64,000 bases of DNA from ANME-2 cluster archaeon (GCA_019429385.1 JAHYIS010000002.1:62001-126000); one strand, 5' to 3'; counted from the stretch's first letter, positions 25,617 through 35,379 are shown. Made by a program: numbers and translations. Notes: a model not told the origin generated them from the sequence alone.

Positions 25617-26363
25617 ATGGCATATAAACCACAATATTATCCTGGCAACACATCAGTTGCTCAGAACAGGCGCAAGCACATGTCCAACAACGTCGAGAAA
25701 CTCAGAGAAGTCTCTGATGAAGACGTTACAGCAATGCTGGGACACAGGGCACCTGGTACAGACTACCCAAGCACACATCCGCCACTGGCCGAGATGGGTG
25801 AGCCCGATTGCCCCGTAAGGGAGATCGTAACACCTACACCCGGTACCGCAGCAGGCGACCGTGTACGATATGTACAGTGGGCAGATTCCATGTATAATGC
25901 ACCATCCACACCATACTGGAGGTCATATCATGCAGCAATCAACCACAGGGGAGTAGATCCCGGTACACTGTCCGGTAGACAGGTCGTAGAGGCCCGTGAG
26001 AGAGATATGGAACTGATCGCCAAAGAGCAGATCGAGACTGAGATGACCTGTCCAGGTCTGGCCGGTCTGAGAGGATGTACCGTGCACGGTCACTCCTGCA
26101 GGTTGCAGGAAGATGGTGTCATGTTCGACATGCTCGACAGGCGCCGATTGGAAAGCGGCTCAATCATTCAGGACAAGGACCAGGTCGGTGTACCAATTGA
26201 CCGCAAGGTCAACATGGGCAAGCCAATGTCATCTGCCGAAGCAGCCAAGAGGACCACCTTCTATAGAGTTGGTAATGTGGCATTCAGAGACGACAAGGAA
26301 GTTGTTGAATGGACACAGAGAATTTGGGAACTTAGGTCCATATATGGGTACCAGCCCAAATAA
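25617..26363 (+). CDS. mcrG: Methyl-coenzyme M reductase subunit gamma
   Basis: The 248-residue gamma subunit matches the family over its length ([54 protein letters not shown]). It contributes to the F430 pocket and the substrate channel in the (alpha-beta-gamma)2 enzyme. A strong AAGGAGATGA site precedes it, fitting high expression. Codon use in mcrB, mcrG and mcrA is more biased (CTG, ATC, GGT) than in surrounding genes. Confidence 0.98.
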   Translation: MAYKPQYYPGNTSVAQNRRKHMSNNVEKLREVSDEDVTAMLGHRAPGTDYPSTHPPLAEMGEPDCPVREIVTPTPGTAAGDRVRYVQWADSMYNAPSTPYWRSYHAAINHRGVDPGTLSGRQVVEARERDMELIAKEQIETEMTCPGLAGLRGCTVHGHSCRLQEDGVMFDMLDRRRLESGSIIQDKDQVGVPIDRKVNMGKPMSSAEAAKRTTFYRVGNVAFRDDKEVVEWTQRIWELRSIYGYQPK

Positions 26364-26377
26364 TTGAGGTGAATAGA

Positions 26378-28099
26378 ATGGCAAATTTCAAAAATTTAGC
26401 AACAGCCAAGAAGGAATTCGTTAAAGCAATGGAAACCAAATACTCCAAAGAATGGGGTTCCAACAAGCAGTCTGATGACATTCAGTCAACCACTGCAAAG
26501 TACCTGAGACTTGGCTATCAGCAGAACCCAAGAAAGGTCGAGATGGCAAAGATCGGTGCAGAGATCACCAAGAAGAGAGGTCTCCAGGCATATGATCCTA
26601 TGCTCCACCTGGCCGGTATACCACTGGGTCAGAGACAGTTGACCCCATATACCCTCAGCGGAACTGATATCGTATGCGACGGCGACGATCTCCACTACGT
26701 CAACAATGCTGCCATGCAGCAGGAATGGGACGACATCAGGAGAACCTGCGTTGTAGGTCTGGACCTGGCTCACGAGACTCTGGAAAAGAGACTCGGCAAA
26801 GAAGTCACACCTGAGACCATCAACTACTATCTGGAAGTACTGAACCATGCAATGCCTGGTGCAGCTATTGTCCAGGAACACATGGTAGAGACTCATCCAG
26901 CAATGGTAGATGACTGCTATGTAAAGGTCTTCACTGGCGACGATTCCCTGAAGGACGAGCTGGATTCCCAGTTCGTAATCGACATCGATAAGATGTTCAA
27001 CAAAGAGCATGCAGCCCAGATAAAGGCTTCAATAGGCAAGTCTTCATTCCAGGCAGTGCATATCCCAACAGTGGTCTCAAGGACTGCTGATGGTGGTCAG
27101 ACATCCAGATGGATGGCAATGCAGGTCGGTATGTCATTCATCAGTGCATATCACATGTGCGCTGGTGAGGCAGCAGTCGCTGATCTGGCATTCACAGCCA
27201 AGCACGCTGGTCTCGTAGAAATGTCCGAAATGCTTCCCGCAAGGCGAGCAAGAGGACCTAACGAGCCTGGTGGTCTGTCCTTCGGTCACATGGCCGATAT
27301 CGTCCAGACCTCAAGGAAGTTCAGAGATGACCCATGTAAGATCGCTCTGGAAACCTGCGCTGCAGCTTCCATGCTGTACGATCAGATCTGGCTCGGCGGT
27401 TACATGTCCGGTGGTGTCGGCTTCACAATGTATGCCACAGCCGCATACACCAACAACATCGTTGATGACGACCTGTATGCATCCACCGAATATGCATGGG
27501 ATAAATACAAAGGTGGCGTCGGCAAGACCGTTGCACCAAGCGTTGATGTCATAAGGGACATCGGTACCTGGGGCACACTGTATGGTCTTGAACTGTACGA
27601 GAATTACCCGACCGCTCTGGAAGATCACTTCGGTGGTTCACAGAGAGCTACTGTGGTCTCAGTTGCCTCCGCAGCTGCAACCTCAATTGCAACAGGTAAC
27701 TCCAATGCCGGTCTGTCAGCCTGGTATCTGTCCATGTACCTCCACAAAGAGGCACACGGTCGACTCGGCTTCTTCGGATATGACCTGCAGGATCAGTGCG
27801 GTGCAACAAACGTGTTCTCCTATCAGTCCGATGAAGGTCTGCTTGGTGAACTCAGAGGAGCAAACTACCCCAACTACGCCATGAACGTCGGTCACCAGGG
27901 CGGTTATACAACCGTTATCACCGGTGCCTACACTGGTAGGGGAGATGCCTTCGCAGTCAACCCACTGGTCAAGACCTGCTTCGCCGATGACCTCATGAAC
28001 TTCGACTTCCTCGAAGTAAGAGAGTGCTTCGGTAAGGGCGCACTGAGAGAATTCGACAGGTGCGCTGGTGAGCGAGCCTTCGTTATTCCAGCAAAATAA
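26378..28099 (+). CDS. mcrA: Methyl-coenzyme M reductase subunit alpha
   Basis: The 573-residue catalytic subunit binds F430 and coenzymes M and B. All classic modification sites are visible: His276 (N-methyl-His position), Arg290 in LPARRARGP (5-methyl-Arg, the Mmp10 site), Gln422 in GGSQRATV (2-methyl-Gln site), Gly467 in GFFGYDLQD (thioglycine), Asp472 (didehydro-Asp) and Cys474 (S-methyl-Cys). Which are modified cannot be seen. The sequence is of the Methanosarcina-like type and lacks ANME-1-type divergence. I use ATG after GAGGTGAAT; an in-frame GTG nine bases earlier would put the site inside the gene. Confidence 0.98.
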   Translation: MANFKNLATAKKEFVKAMETKYSKEWGSNKQSDDIQSTTAKYLRLGYQQNPRKVEMAKIGAEITKKRGLQAYDPMLHLAGIPLGQRQLTPYTLSGTDIVCDGDDLHYVNNAAMQQEWDDIRRTCVVGLDLAHETLEKRLGKEVTPETINYYLEVLNHAMPGAAIVQEHMVETHPAMVDDCYVKVFTGDDSLKDELDSQFVIDIDKMFNKEHAAQIKASIGKSSFQAVHIPTVVSRTADGGQTSRWMAMQVGMSFISAYHMCAGEAAVADLAFTAKHAGLVEMSEMLPARRARGPNEPGGLSFGHMADIVQTSRKFRDDPCKIALETCAAASMLYDQIWLGGYMSGGVGFTMYATAAYTNNIVDDDLYASTEYAWDKYKGGVGKTVAPSVDVIRDIGTWGTLYGLELYENYPTALEDHFGGSQRATVVSVASAAATSIATGNSNAGLSAWYLSMYLHKEAHGRLGFFGYDLQDQCGATNVFSYQSDEGLLGELRGANYPNYAMNVGHQGGYTTVITGAYTGRGDAFAVNPLVKTCFADDLMNFDFLEVRECFGKGALREFDRCAGERAFVIPAK

Positions 28100-28115
28100 A
28101 TCGAAACAATTTAAC

Positions 28116-28155
28116 GTAGGTGTGGTTTCCACACCTACAACTTTTCATTTTTAGC
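28116..28155 (+). terminator. Strong hairpin terminator of the mcr operon
   Basis: A perfect 10-bp stem (GTAGGTGTGG/CCACACCTAC) with a 3-base loop is followed by T-rich sequence (CTTTTCATTTTT). It lies 17 bases after the mcrA stop. Confidence 0.85.
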
Positions 28156-28309
28156 ACCACACGTTGAGTGGATAACTTTTTCTGTTTTTAGTCAGCCCCA
28201 TCAGTAAACAAGAAAATCCTCCCTACGGTCGGATTAACTTGAGTACACAATATTATACTTTATGTACTAATCAAAAACTATTCAAGTATCAGGGACATTA
28301 TTACCTTTC

Positions 28310-28870
28310 ATGAGCAGTGAGATTGTTATTGGTATCTCCGGTGCGTCAGGGGTCATATATGGCATAAGACTGCTGGAAGTGCTGAAAAGTATGGACGATT
28401 ACGTTGTCCATCTGGTGATTTCCGAACCAGGCAAACAGGTTATCGGGATCGAGACTGAATATCCTGTGTCCGATGTAGAAGCACTGGCCGACCATGTGTG
28501 GGGCGAGCGTGAATTCAAGGCTCCAATTGCCAGCGGTTCACACAGGACCAATGGGATGGTTATAGTGCCATGCAGCATGAAGACCCTTTCAGGTATTGCC
28601 AGTGGTTTTTCAGATACACTTATGGGACGCGCGGCAGATATCTGCCTGAAAGAGGACCGACGGTTGATACTTGTCCCCAGGGAGACTCCACTGAGCCTGA
28701 TAGACCTTGAGAATATGGTAAGGGTGAGACGGGCCGGTGCCGCGGTGCTGCCTGCATGTCCAGGACTGTATCCCAGGCCGCAGACTGTGGCTGAGATGGT
28801 TGATTTTGTCGTGGGCAGGGTACTCGACCTGCTGGGTATAGAGCACGAACTGTATCGCAGGTGGGAGTAG
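28310..28870 (+). CDS. ubiX: UbiX-family flavin prenyltransferase
   Basis: The 186-residue protein matches UbiX (VIGISGASGVIYGIRLLEVL, VPCSMKTLSGIASGFSD, RRLILVPRETPLS). UbiX links dimethylallyl phosphate to FMN to make prenylated FMN, the cofactor of UbiD-type decarboxylases. No ubiD gene is in the window. It starts at ATG downstream of AT-rich promoter-like sequence. Confidence 0.94.
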   Translation: MSSEIVIGISGASGVIYGIRLLEVLKSMDDYVVHLVISEPGKQVIGIETEYPVSDVEALADHVWGEREFKAPIASGSHRTNGMVIVPCSMKTLSGIASGFSDTLMGRAADICLKEDRRLILVPRETPLSLIDLENMVRVRRAGAAVLPACPGLYPRPQTVAEMVDFVVGRVLDLLGIEHELYRRWE

Positions 28871-28906
28871 GAATGTGGATATGGTGGTCTGTCAATGGTA
28901 GGTTCC

Positions 28907-29986
28907 ATGAATGCGAATAAATCGGTCTATCCAGGTTTACTGGTAATATTCATTGTAGCAATAAGCACGGTATTTTCAACAGGCTGCATCGATGATGGGA
29001 GTTTATCAACTTTTAGCGGTGATCCTGTAGTTAAAAGAGTCCAGCCTTACACAAGCCAGATCGTATTCAATGATATATCCTTAAGAAAACAGGCTGCCAC
29101 TATTGTAAAAGACTGCCCGTCCGGAGATAAGGAATGCCAGGTAGCTAAAATATATCGATATGTGGTTGAAAATTATTCCTATTACAGTGACCCCAGAAAT
29201 GCAGAATTTATCCAATCTCCCTATGATACAATAGATGTACAGGGTGGTGATTGTGAAGACCTGACAATACTGCTTATGTCGCTACTGGAGAACCTGGGAA
29301 TTAAAACATATTTTGTAATTACCGAGGACCATGCATATTGCCTGGTGTATGATGTTGATATTGAAAATATAATGCAGTATATTGAAGAGCCCATCCTGCG
29401 CCAGGTTTCACAGGACATGGGTCAAAACGGGAATATGGATGTGGTGTTGGAAGGCGGCAAGCTCTATATTGTTGAGCAAAAAAAGCAGACATTTACCCTC
29501 AAACCCGGATATTTATTTTATTATGGAGGGAACGGGTCCGGATTTTCATCACCTGTTAAGTATATGGATATAAAATATAATCTCTCGTCGTCTCAACCTT
29601 TGACAACCTATGTCGTCCCTTCAAGAGCAGATTATGAACTAATGTCCAGGGACCGCTCATTCAACTATTTTCCATCATGTACGAATCAAAATGTTGTATG
29701 GATAAGGGATGCCTGCCCCAGCCTTTCAACTCATGGGGGCCTGGTGATAAAGAATGATAACAAAAACGATGCAATAATTGATATGGATCTGAAATTCTAT
29801 TTCTATTATTCTCCCGTTGAACTATTCAGGGATCAGCAGATATCGTTTTATGAGATCGATGGTAAGAAAAGCATCGTTCTTGATGCTACTGCCGGTAAAT
29901 ACGGTTATCCCGGATACGATGCAAATCTTGAAGGAGAAAAAATTGCTTTGGACCCATTAACAAAGGAATATATTTATCTTATTTGA
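28907..29986 (+). CDS. Secreted lipoprotein-like protein with transglutaminase-like (cysteine peptidase) domain
   Basis: About 359 residues. An N-terminal hydrophobic signal ends in a lipobox-like FSTGC. The domain at about residues 60-170 has the core of transglutaminase-like folds: GGDCEDLTILLMSLLENLGI with the catalytic-type Cys and EDHAYC with the His. The C-terminal 180 residues are not recognised. Such proteins act on the cell surface as peptidases or cross-linkers. The second ATG (MNANKS) is preferred; a start four codons earlier is possible. Confidence 0.7.
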   Translation: MNANKSVYPGLLVIFIVAISTVFSTGCIDDGSLSTFSGDPVVKRVQPYTSQIVFNDISLRKQAATIVKDCPSGDKECQVAKIYRYVVENYSYYSDPRNAEFIQSPYDTIDVQGGDCEDLTILLMSLLENLGIKTYFVITEDHAYCLVYDVDIENIMQYIEEPILRQVSQDMGQNGNMDVVLEGGKLYIVEQKKQTFTLKPGYLFYYGGNGSGFSSPVKYMDIKYNLSSSQPLTTYVVPSRADYELMSRDRSFNYFPSCTNQNVVWIRDACPSLSTHGGLVIKNDNKNDAIIDMDLKFYFYYSPVELFRDQQISFYEIDGKKSIVLDATAGKYGYPGYDANLEGEKIALDPLTKEYIYLI

Positions 29987-30076
29987 AACGACAGGTTAAC
30001 CTCAATACCAAAAGATTTTTTAATAAACGATGAAAAATTACCGGCAATTACTATCATGTATCATGTGGTCAGTTCT

Positions 30077-30835
30077 ATGAAATTCAAAACAGTGTGTATT
30101 CTTACCGTTATGGTTATCCTGTTATCTCCAAACGCCACACTTGCTGATATTGGTCCAAAGCCGTCTATGGAATTTAATCTGGTATATGAGATATCGGGAC
30201 CTGTTACGCTTATTGATGGCCAGCAGCTGGAATGCGAAGATGACAGGTACCTGCAATCGCATCCGATTGAGCAGCCGGGTCCACAGGGTTTTTACTGTGT
30301 GCAGGACTCATGCAGCTCGATGGCATACAGTTATGCACCATACCAGAAACTGGTACTTAATTTCTCTGACCGGACCCGGGAGAGCAATGTATTCAAAGCC
30401 AGGTCATTTAATGCAAGGTTTGATGTGAGAGTAACTGACACGGGATTGGTTGTAAAGGAAAGAACCGTCCCGGCATTAGAAAGGATGCTATTTTTCCTGG
30501 TGGCACTGGTCCTTACCCTGACCATTGAAGTTCTGGCTGCGTTGATATTCCTCTTGGCAGTAAAACGTCCAAAGAGTGTGTTGAAATCTGTAGTGAAGGC
30601 AAATCTTATCTCATTACCCGTGGTCTGGTTCATTTTTCCGGTAATGAAGGTGTTCTTCCTGGTGGTAGTTCTGTCTGAGATATTTGCCGTGGTCTTTGAA
30701 GGATATTTCATCCATTCAATGGACAAAACAATATTGTCTCTGAAGCAGTCACTTATATTGAGCATGATAATGAACGCAGCCAGTTTCGTATTAGGCGGTT
30801 TTATCATTTTTGTATTCGGTATGTGGTATTCATGA
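30077..30835 (+). CDS. Membrane protein with signal peptide and extracytoplasmic domain, unknown function
   Basis: About 252 residues. A signal-like N-terminus (FKTVCILTVMVILLS...TLADIG) leads to a 110-residue external part with several cysteines (LECEDD, FYCVQDSCSSM), then three or four membrane segments (FFLVALVLTLTIEVLAALIFL; NLISLPVVWFIFPVMKVFFLVVVL; MIMNAASFVLGGFIIFVFG). The family is not recognised. The stop overlaps the next gene by four bases (ATGA), so the two are coupled. An ATG seven codons upstream (30056) is possible. Confidence 0.65.
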   Translation: MKFKTVCILTVMVILLSPNATLADIGPKPSMEFNLVYEISGPVTLIDGQQLECEDDRYLQSHPIEQPGPQGFYCVQDSCSSMAYSYAPYQKLVLNFSDRTRESNVFKARSFNARFDVRVTDTGLVVKERTVPALERMLFFLVALVLTLTIEVLAALIFLLAVKRPKSVLKSVVKANLISLPVVWFIFPVMKVFFLVVVLSEIFAVVFEGYFIHSMDKTILSLKQSLILSMIMNAASFVLGGFIIFVFGMWYS

Positions 30836-31470
30836 AGTTAACTTATTTCGGACATTCGGCATTCCTCATCGAAGACCTGCTCATTGACCCGTTCTTAACA
30901 GGAAACCCGAAGTGCACTACAGAACCAAAAGATGTTGAATGCAGCATCATCTGCCTGACCCATGACCATAGCGACCATCTGGGTGATGCTTTCGAGATCG
31001 CAAAGAACAATAATGCTACCATTGTAGCTATTCACGAAATCGCAAAGGCAGCTGGCTCACAGGGTTTTGAATCAATAGGCATGAACATAGGCGGTTGGGT
31101 CTCTGCAGGGAAGTGGCGCATCAAGATGGTAGAGGCAAAGCATTCTGCAAACATGGGTCATCCTGCAGGTTTTATCCTGAACCACAGGAAGTATAACCGG
31201 ACCATATACCATGCAGGCGATACCGGGCTGTTTGGTGATATGAAACTGATAGGGGCTGAAGGTATCGATATTGCCCTGCTGCCTATCGGGGACCGATACA
31301 CGATGGGCATAAGAGATGCACTCAGTGCGGTTGAATTGATAAGGCCCGGACTTGTTATACCTATACATTACGGGACGTTTCCCGCTATCTCCGTGAATCC
31401 GGAAGATTTCAGGAAGGATTGTCCGGTCGAAGTCACGATACTCAAACCGGGTGATGAAATAGAGTTTTAA
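30832..31470 (+). CDS. Metallo-beta-lactamase-fold hydrolase of the UPF0173/UlaG-like group
   Basis: About 212 residues. MKLTYFGHSAFLIE opens the domain; LTHDHSDHLGD is the zinc motif HxHxDH, followed by conserved histidines (AKHSANMG) and the aspartate of YHAGDTGLFGDM, and PIHYGTFP near the end. The group contains lactonase-like hydrolases and many uncharacterised archaeal proteins. It is coupled to the preceding membrane-protein gene by an ATGA overlap. Confidence 0.9.
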   Translation: MKLTYFGHSAFLIEDLLIDPFLTGNPKCTTEPKDVECSIICLTHDHSDHLGDAFEIAKNNNATIVAIHEIAKAAGSQGFESIGMNIGGWVSAGKWRIKMVEAKHSANMGHPAGFILNHRKYNRTIYHAGDTGLFGDMKLIGAEGIDIALLPIGDRYTMGIRDALSAVELIRPGLVIPIHYGTFPAISVNPEDFRKDCPVEVTILKPGDEIEF

Positions 31471-31496
31471 TTTTCCAGGCAAAAAAAAAGAAAAAA

Positions 31497-31569
31497 CGCC
31501 CGGACCGGGATTCGAACCCGGGTCGAAGACTCGACAGGCCTTCATGATAGTCCCCTACACTATCCGGAC
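31497..31569 (-). tRNA. tRNA-Asp (anticodon GTC)
   Basis: The complement folds with acceptor GTCCGGA/TCCGGGC, a short D stem GTG/TAT region, anticodon stem AAGGC/GTCTT around loop CTGTCGA, T stem CCGGG/CCCGG around TTCGAAT and discriminator G. CCA is not encoded; a T-run follows the 3' end and would end transcription. Confidence 0.93.
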
Positions 31570-31579
31570 GCAGTGAAAT

Positions 31580-31595
31580 CCGTGTATCTACACGG
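31580..31595. repeat. Palindrome CCGTGTA-TC-TACACGG upstream of tRNA-Asp
   Basis: Perfect 7-bp arms with a 2-bp centre lie 10 bases beyond the tRNA 5' end. No obvious TATA box is present, so this may mark a regulatory or processing element. Confidence 0.5.
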
Positions 31596-31775
31596 GGTTT
31601 AGGGTACTTCTGAATGCGATTCATTGCATTTAAGCCTTACGTTGGACACCGGGTATCTTTCAGTTCATGAATTTCCTGGAACCACCACAGGAAAAACCCA
31701 AACACATATATCTTGATAAAATACACTCAATTCTTGCCGGTGCTTAACAGTACGGAATCTGGAGGGTGGGAATGT

Positions 31776-32408
31776 ATGAGAGAAACTATACTAAGAATAA
31801 CAATGCCGGATAACTGGGTGAAGGATGTCAGCAAGAATTATTCTGCCAATATCAAGTTCATTGAATGTATGCCTTTTGGTGAATCCGGTGGCAGGAGCCT
31901 TATTGAGATAGAGGGCGACGAGAATATTATCCATTCCATTACAGCCGATATAAAGGCCCATCCGGATGTCAATAAAGTAGATATCTCTGCATATAAAGAT
32001 GGTGGTGTTTATGGCTCAGTGGTGACTAACAAGTGCTCAGCATGCAGGGCACTGGCAAATTCGGATTGTTTCTTGATATCAGCCCAGTGTCTGGGGGATG
32101 GCAGAGTTGAGTGGAGATTGATAACAGGCGGAGAAGGTTCCCTGAAACATTTGATTGATTGCCTATACGAACGCGGATGTGAAGTGGAACTTAAAAATTC
32201 CAGTATTTTGACAAAAAAGAATGTTCTTACCACGCGGCAGGAAGAAATTGTACGCATAGCACTTACAAAAGGTTATTATGATTATCCCAAAAAGACGACC
32301 ATCAAAGAACTTGCAGAATTGTTCAATACATCCCCATCCACCATAGGTAAGATTGTCCAGAGGGGGGAAAAGAAAATTATTAAGGAACATTTTCTAAACA
32401 GGATATGA
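31776..32408 (+). CDS. HTH_10-type (bacterio-opsin activator-like) transcriptional regulator
   Basis: About 210 residues. The C-terminal 55 residues form the HTH_10 domain (LTTRQEEIVRIALTKGYYDY, then IKELAELFNTSPSTIGKIVQ). The N-terminal 140 residues form an ACT-like sensory region with cysteines (NKCSACRALANSDC) that could bind metal or sense redox state. The ATG follows GGAGGGTGGG. Archaeal regulators of this type control local or global genes; the target is unknown. Confidence 0.85.
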   Translation: MRETILRITMPDNWVKDVSKNYSANIKFIECMPFGESGGRSLIEIEGDENIIHSITADIKAHPDVNKVDISAYKDGGVYGSVVTNKCSACRALANSDCFLISAQCLGDGRVEWRLITGGEGSLKHLIDCLYERGCEVELKNSSILTKKNVLTTRQEEIVRIALTKGYYDYPKKTTIKELAELFNTSPSTIGKIVQRGEKKIIKEHFLNRI

Positions 32409-32692
32409 ACATTCTATGTCTGCAGAGTGACCTGGTAAGGGATTGAAAGAATTATTGGACTATACATGAAAGATTGAATTGAGAAAATGATTTTGAAGAG
32501 TTTAAACCATTCATCAATGCTGATAGAACTTGATTTTATGACTTTAACGTAAAACACCAGCAAGGTTTCGGTATTATAGGTATTTATTTGATAACGTATG
32601 ATATACCCCCTGAGCAGATTAAGGAATACTATCCGTTCCCGGCCGTCTACCTGTGCGGCTGATTAACAGAACGAATGACTGGGTGCAATATA

Positions 32693-33433
32693 ATGAACAC
32701 TTTACCATGGATCATCGCAGCTACACTGTTTGTCAGTTTGATATCACTGATAGGGATTGTTACATTTTCGATCAGTGACAGGTCATTGAAGAAGGTCCTT
32801 CTGGTGCTGGTGGGATTTTCGGCAGGCACTCTGATGGGTGGAGCTTTTTTACACCTGCTGCCAGAAGCATTGACAACGTCACCTGCTAAAACCACGTTCA
32901 ACACATTAATACTTGGATTTATACTGTTCTTCCTGCTTGAAAAGATTGTATGGAGACACTGCCATAAGGATCATTGCGAAATACATTCCTTTGCTTACCT
33001 GAACCTGTTCGGGGATGCTACCCATAATCTCATTGACGGATTCATCCTGGCAGCGGCATTTCTTACCAACATCCCGTTAGGTATTGCTACTACGCTGGCA
33101 GTGGCTGCCCATGAAATTCCCCAGGAGATCGGGGATTTCGGGGTACTGGTATATGGCGGTTTTGGGAAAAAAAAAGCGCTCGCCTTGAACCTTGTGACTG
33201 CGCTGACCGCGCTGTTGGGAGGAGTGATGGGGTATTATTTGTCATCATACATAGGTGGCACGATGAATATTCTCCTGCCATTTGCAGCCGGGGGGTTTTT
33301 ATACATTGCAGCAGTGGACCTTTTACCTGAACTGCATAAAGAGACTGATAAGTGGAAAACCATCTTCTCATTCTTTTCGTTCATTGCCGGTATAGGACTT
33401 ATGTGGTTCTTGAGATTTTTATCAGAAAGCTGA
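32693..33433 (+). CDS. ZIP-family metal (Zn2+/Fe2+) transporter
   Basis: About 246 residues and eight membrane segments. The signature helices are HNLIDGFILAAAF (TM4) and HEIPQEIGDFGVL (TM5), whose histidines and acids bind the metal. A His-rich cytosolic loop (WRHCHKDHCEIHSF) lies before TM4. ZIP proteins bring divalent metals into the cytoplasm. The start ATG has GGTG upstream; an ATG six codons earlier is possible. Repeats just downstream may belong to its control region or to the next unit. Confidence 0.93.
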   Translation: MNTLPWIIAATLFVSLISLIGIVTFSISDRSLKKVLLVLVGFSAGTLMGGAFLHLLPEALTTSPAKTTFNTLILGFILFFLLEKIVWRHCHKDHCEIHSFAYLNLFGDATHNLIDGFILAAAFLTNIPLGIATTLAVAAHEIPQEIGDFGVLVYGGFGKKKALALNLVTALTALLGGVMGYYLSSYIGGTMNILLPFAAGGFLYIAAVDLLPELHKETDKWKTIFSFFSFIAGIGLMWFLRFLSES

Positions 33434-33475
33434 AAAACGAGCTATGCAACTATTATTTGTATTCGTATTATATTG

Positions 33476-33531
33476 GTACGTTGGAATGTTGCAGGTTCGT
33501 ACATTGGAAAGTGGTACCTTAGTACGTTGGA
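33476..33531. repeat. Three copies of GTACRTTGGA at exact 23-bp spacing
   Basis: Copies begin at 33476, 33499 and 33522 (GTACGTTGGA, GTACATTGGA, GTACGTTGGA). They lie in a 606-bp stretch without a recognisable gene between the ZIP gene and the MazG-like gene. Phased spacing suggests a protein-binding site array. Confidence 0.6.
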
Positions 33532-33670
33532 TTTACATTGCATACGTGGTTTCTTTATTACCGTTAACAATCACCCGGATATATGCGGGACAAACACTTT
33601 AGGCTATTAATGAATTATAGTTTTATGGAATAATTTGTATCGAAATGGGGCCACAACAATGCCACATGTT

Positions 33671-33843
33671 ATATACAAATATCCTGACGAGTCCAATCGA
33701 TAAACCATGGCGGGTAGGAACGGGGGAGTTATGACCACCCTTCATCGCGTCCGGGAGAACCATTCATTTAGGTGATAATGGCACCATTTTTCTCCTTGAC
33801 ATTTCATTTGCCGTTCCCTCCCCCTGTCCATTATTTTGTATAT
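33671..33843. other. Short intergenic element bounded by inverted ATATACAAA(A)TA motifs, with a GC-rich core
   Basis: ATATACAAATA at 33671 is mirrored by TATTTTGTATAT at 33832-33843. Between them is a G-rich core (GGCGGGTAGGAACGGGGGAG, 33709-33728) and a small hairpin GGTG-ATAATGG-CACC followed by TTTTT (33771-33791). Each outer motif could be a TATA box pointing inward. It could encode a small RNA on the plus strand or be a remnant of a small mobile element. No ORF is convincing. Confidence 0.3.
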
Positions 33844-34039
33844 GGAGGGTCATCCTTCAATGCAATGCAGGTAATCTAACATTTTATTATCTTGAGTAAA
33901 ATAAATTTCAAATAACTATGACCCCAGGCTCTCTAAAGCAAGTTCCACAACCGAACCTGCAACATGACAAAAAACGCCTGCTCACCAGGTTTTGCTCTGC
34001 AGTAAAAATAACAATACATATCTCTATACGACTACACAG

Positions 34040-34381
34040 ATGAGACCAATGGCCGACCTGACCATCCCGGAATCCCAAAAACTCGTAGACCAATGGATAA
34101 GCCAGTTCGAAGCCGGATACTGGCCACCCCTATCCATGCTCGCAGCCATGATGGAAGAAGTAGGGGAACTTGCCAAAGAGATAAACTCGCTCGAATGCCA
34201 CAAACCCAAAAAAACAGATGATGGCGACATAAACATTGTAATGGAACTCGGAGACATCCTGTTCGCGCTCATTTGCCTGGCAAATTATTATGATATCGGG
34301 CTGGAGGATGCCCTGAGAAAAGTAATGGCCAAGTATGATATGCGGGATAGGGAACGCTGGGAACGAATTATTGAACGCTGA
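34040..34381 (+). CDS. MazG-like nucleotide pyrophosphohydrolase
   Basis: About 113 residues. The all-alpha NTP-PPase motifs are EEVGELAKEIN and, 25 residues on, ELGDILFALICLANYYDI, matching ExxE and ExxD. Members hydrolyse dNTPs or NTPs to monophosphates for house-cleaning. The start is probably MRPMADLTIPE; the frame continues upstream without a better site. It is followed 54 bases later by a DUF445 gene on the same strand. Confidence 0.88.
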   Translation: MRPMADLTIPESQKLVDQWISQFEAGYWPPLSMLAAMMEEVGELAKEINSLECHKPKKTDDGDINIVMELGDILFALICLANYYDIGLEDALRKVMAKYDMRDRERWERIIER

Positions 34382-34435
34382 GTACATGGAAGAAACGCCA
34401 AGCTTAAAGTAGTCAACGGATTAATATTTGAACTG

Positions 34436-35026
34436 ATGGATTACAGTTTATTCATATTCCCCATTGTCGGCGGCCTTATAGGGTATACCACCAATTACAT
34501 AGCCGTCAAGATGCTCTTCCGCCCCCACAAACCCATAGGTATAGGACCACTCAAGATCCAGGGAGTGCTGCCAAAACGCCGCAATGATATCGCGACCAGT
34601 ATCGCTGCCACAGTGGAAGAAGAACTGATATCAATAAAAGACCTGACCGTGATATTAAAGAACCTCGACCTCGGCACGGAGATAGATGAAATGGTCGATG
34701 ATTTCTTCAGGTCTTCAGATTATGACGGCAAAAGCGAGATACTCTCGAAAATAAACGTAACTATCAATTCCTACATGCGGTCAAAGGTGAAAAAGTCACT
34801 CAACAGGAACAAGGACGAACTCATCACAGAATTTATCCGCAGGATAGAAGGTGAACTGGACTTCAAGGGCATAATCGAGACTAAAATAGAAGGTTATGAC
34901 CTGAACCAGCTGGAAAATATCGTTATGAGGGTATCATCAAATGAACTTCGCTACATCACTATTATCGGTGGCGTCCTCGGTTTTATGGTAGGGCTGGTAC
35001 AGATGGTTATATTTCTGGCAATGTAA
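34436..35026 (+). CDS. DUF445-family membrane protein
   Basis: The 196-residue protein starts with GGLIGYTTNYIAVKMLFRPH, the mark of DUF445 (YheB-like) proteins, and ends with a second membrane helix (YITIIGGVLGFMVGLVQMVIFL). The middle is helical and soluble. The function of the family is unknown. It is shorter than typical bacterial members but complete. Confidence 0.85.
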   Translation: MDYSLFIFPIVGGLIGYTTNYIAVKMLFRPHKPIGIGPLKIQGVLPKRRNDIATSIAATVEEELISIKDLTVILKNLDLGTEIDEMVDDFFRSSDYDGKSEILSKINVTINSYMRSKVKKSLNRNKDELITEFIRRIEGELDFKGIIETKIEGYDLNQLENIVMRVSSNELRYITIIGGVLGFMVGLVQMVIFLAM

Positions 35027-35061
35027 AGGGGAAAACCCCCCTTACTTAAGACTTCCAGGTT

Positions 35062-35283
35062 TTATTCTCCCTCGTCCTCACCGCGCTCTTTTGTGATCTT
35101 TAAGGAAAATTGTTTGAGGATCATGTTTTCTTCGGGGGTTGGGTCCTCAGTTTTATTAATAGCCCTTAATCGCTCCTCTTCTATACCTGTGCCTTTGCTG
35201 ATATCTTCATATGTGAACCTGAATTTATGCATCAGTTCTTTCATGTATCGTTTGAATTTAATTCGTGATCTGGATAATGCCAT
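35062..35283 (-). CDS. Small basic/acidic protein with possible helix-turn-helix
   Basis: The 73-residue protein has a basic start (ALSRSRIKFKRYMKEL) and a segment resembling a Cro-type HTH (YEDISKGTGIEEERLRAINK, 25-44), then an acidic tail. A strong AGGAGGACA site precedes the ATG on the complement. It is a short single gene convergent with DUF445; I cannot name a family. Confidence 0.6.
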   Translation of the reverse strand: MALSRSRIKFKRYMKELMHKFRFTYEDISKGTGIEEERLRAINKTEDPTPEENMILKQFSLKITKERGEDEGE

Positions 35284-35379
35284 GTTTGTCCTCCTGATAT
35301 GCTGTGAATATTCAATCCACTATGTACGTTTCACGTAAATAATTAATCTATCGATACAAAATACATCAATGCATCACGA

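Noticed and set aside
32409-32692. Small genes between the HTH regulator and ZIP gene
   Set aside because: Only frames of about 20 codons without ribosome sites were seen.
33476-33531. CRISPR array
   Set aside because: Only three 10-bp copies at 23-bp period; repeats and spacers are far too short, and no cas genes are present.
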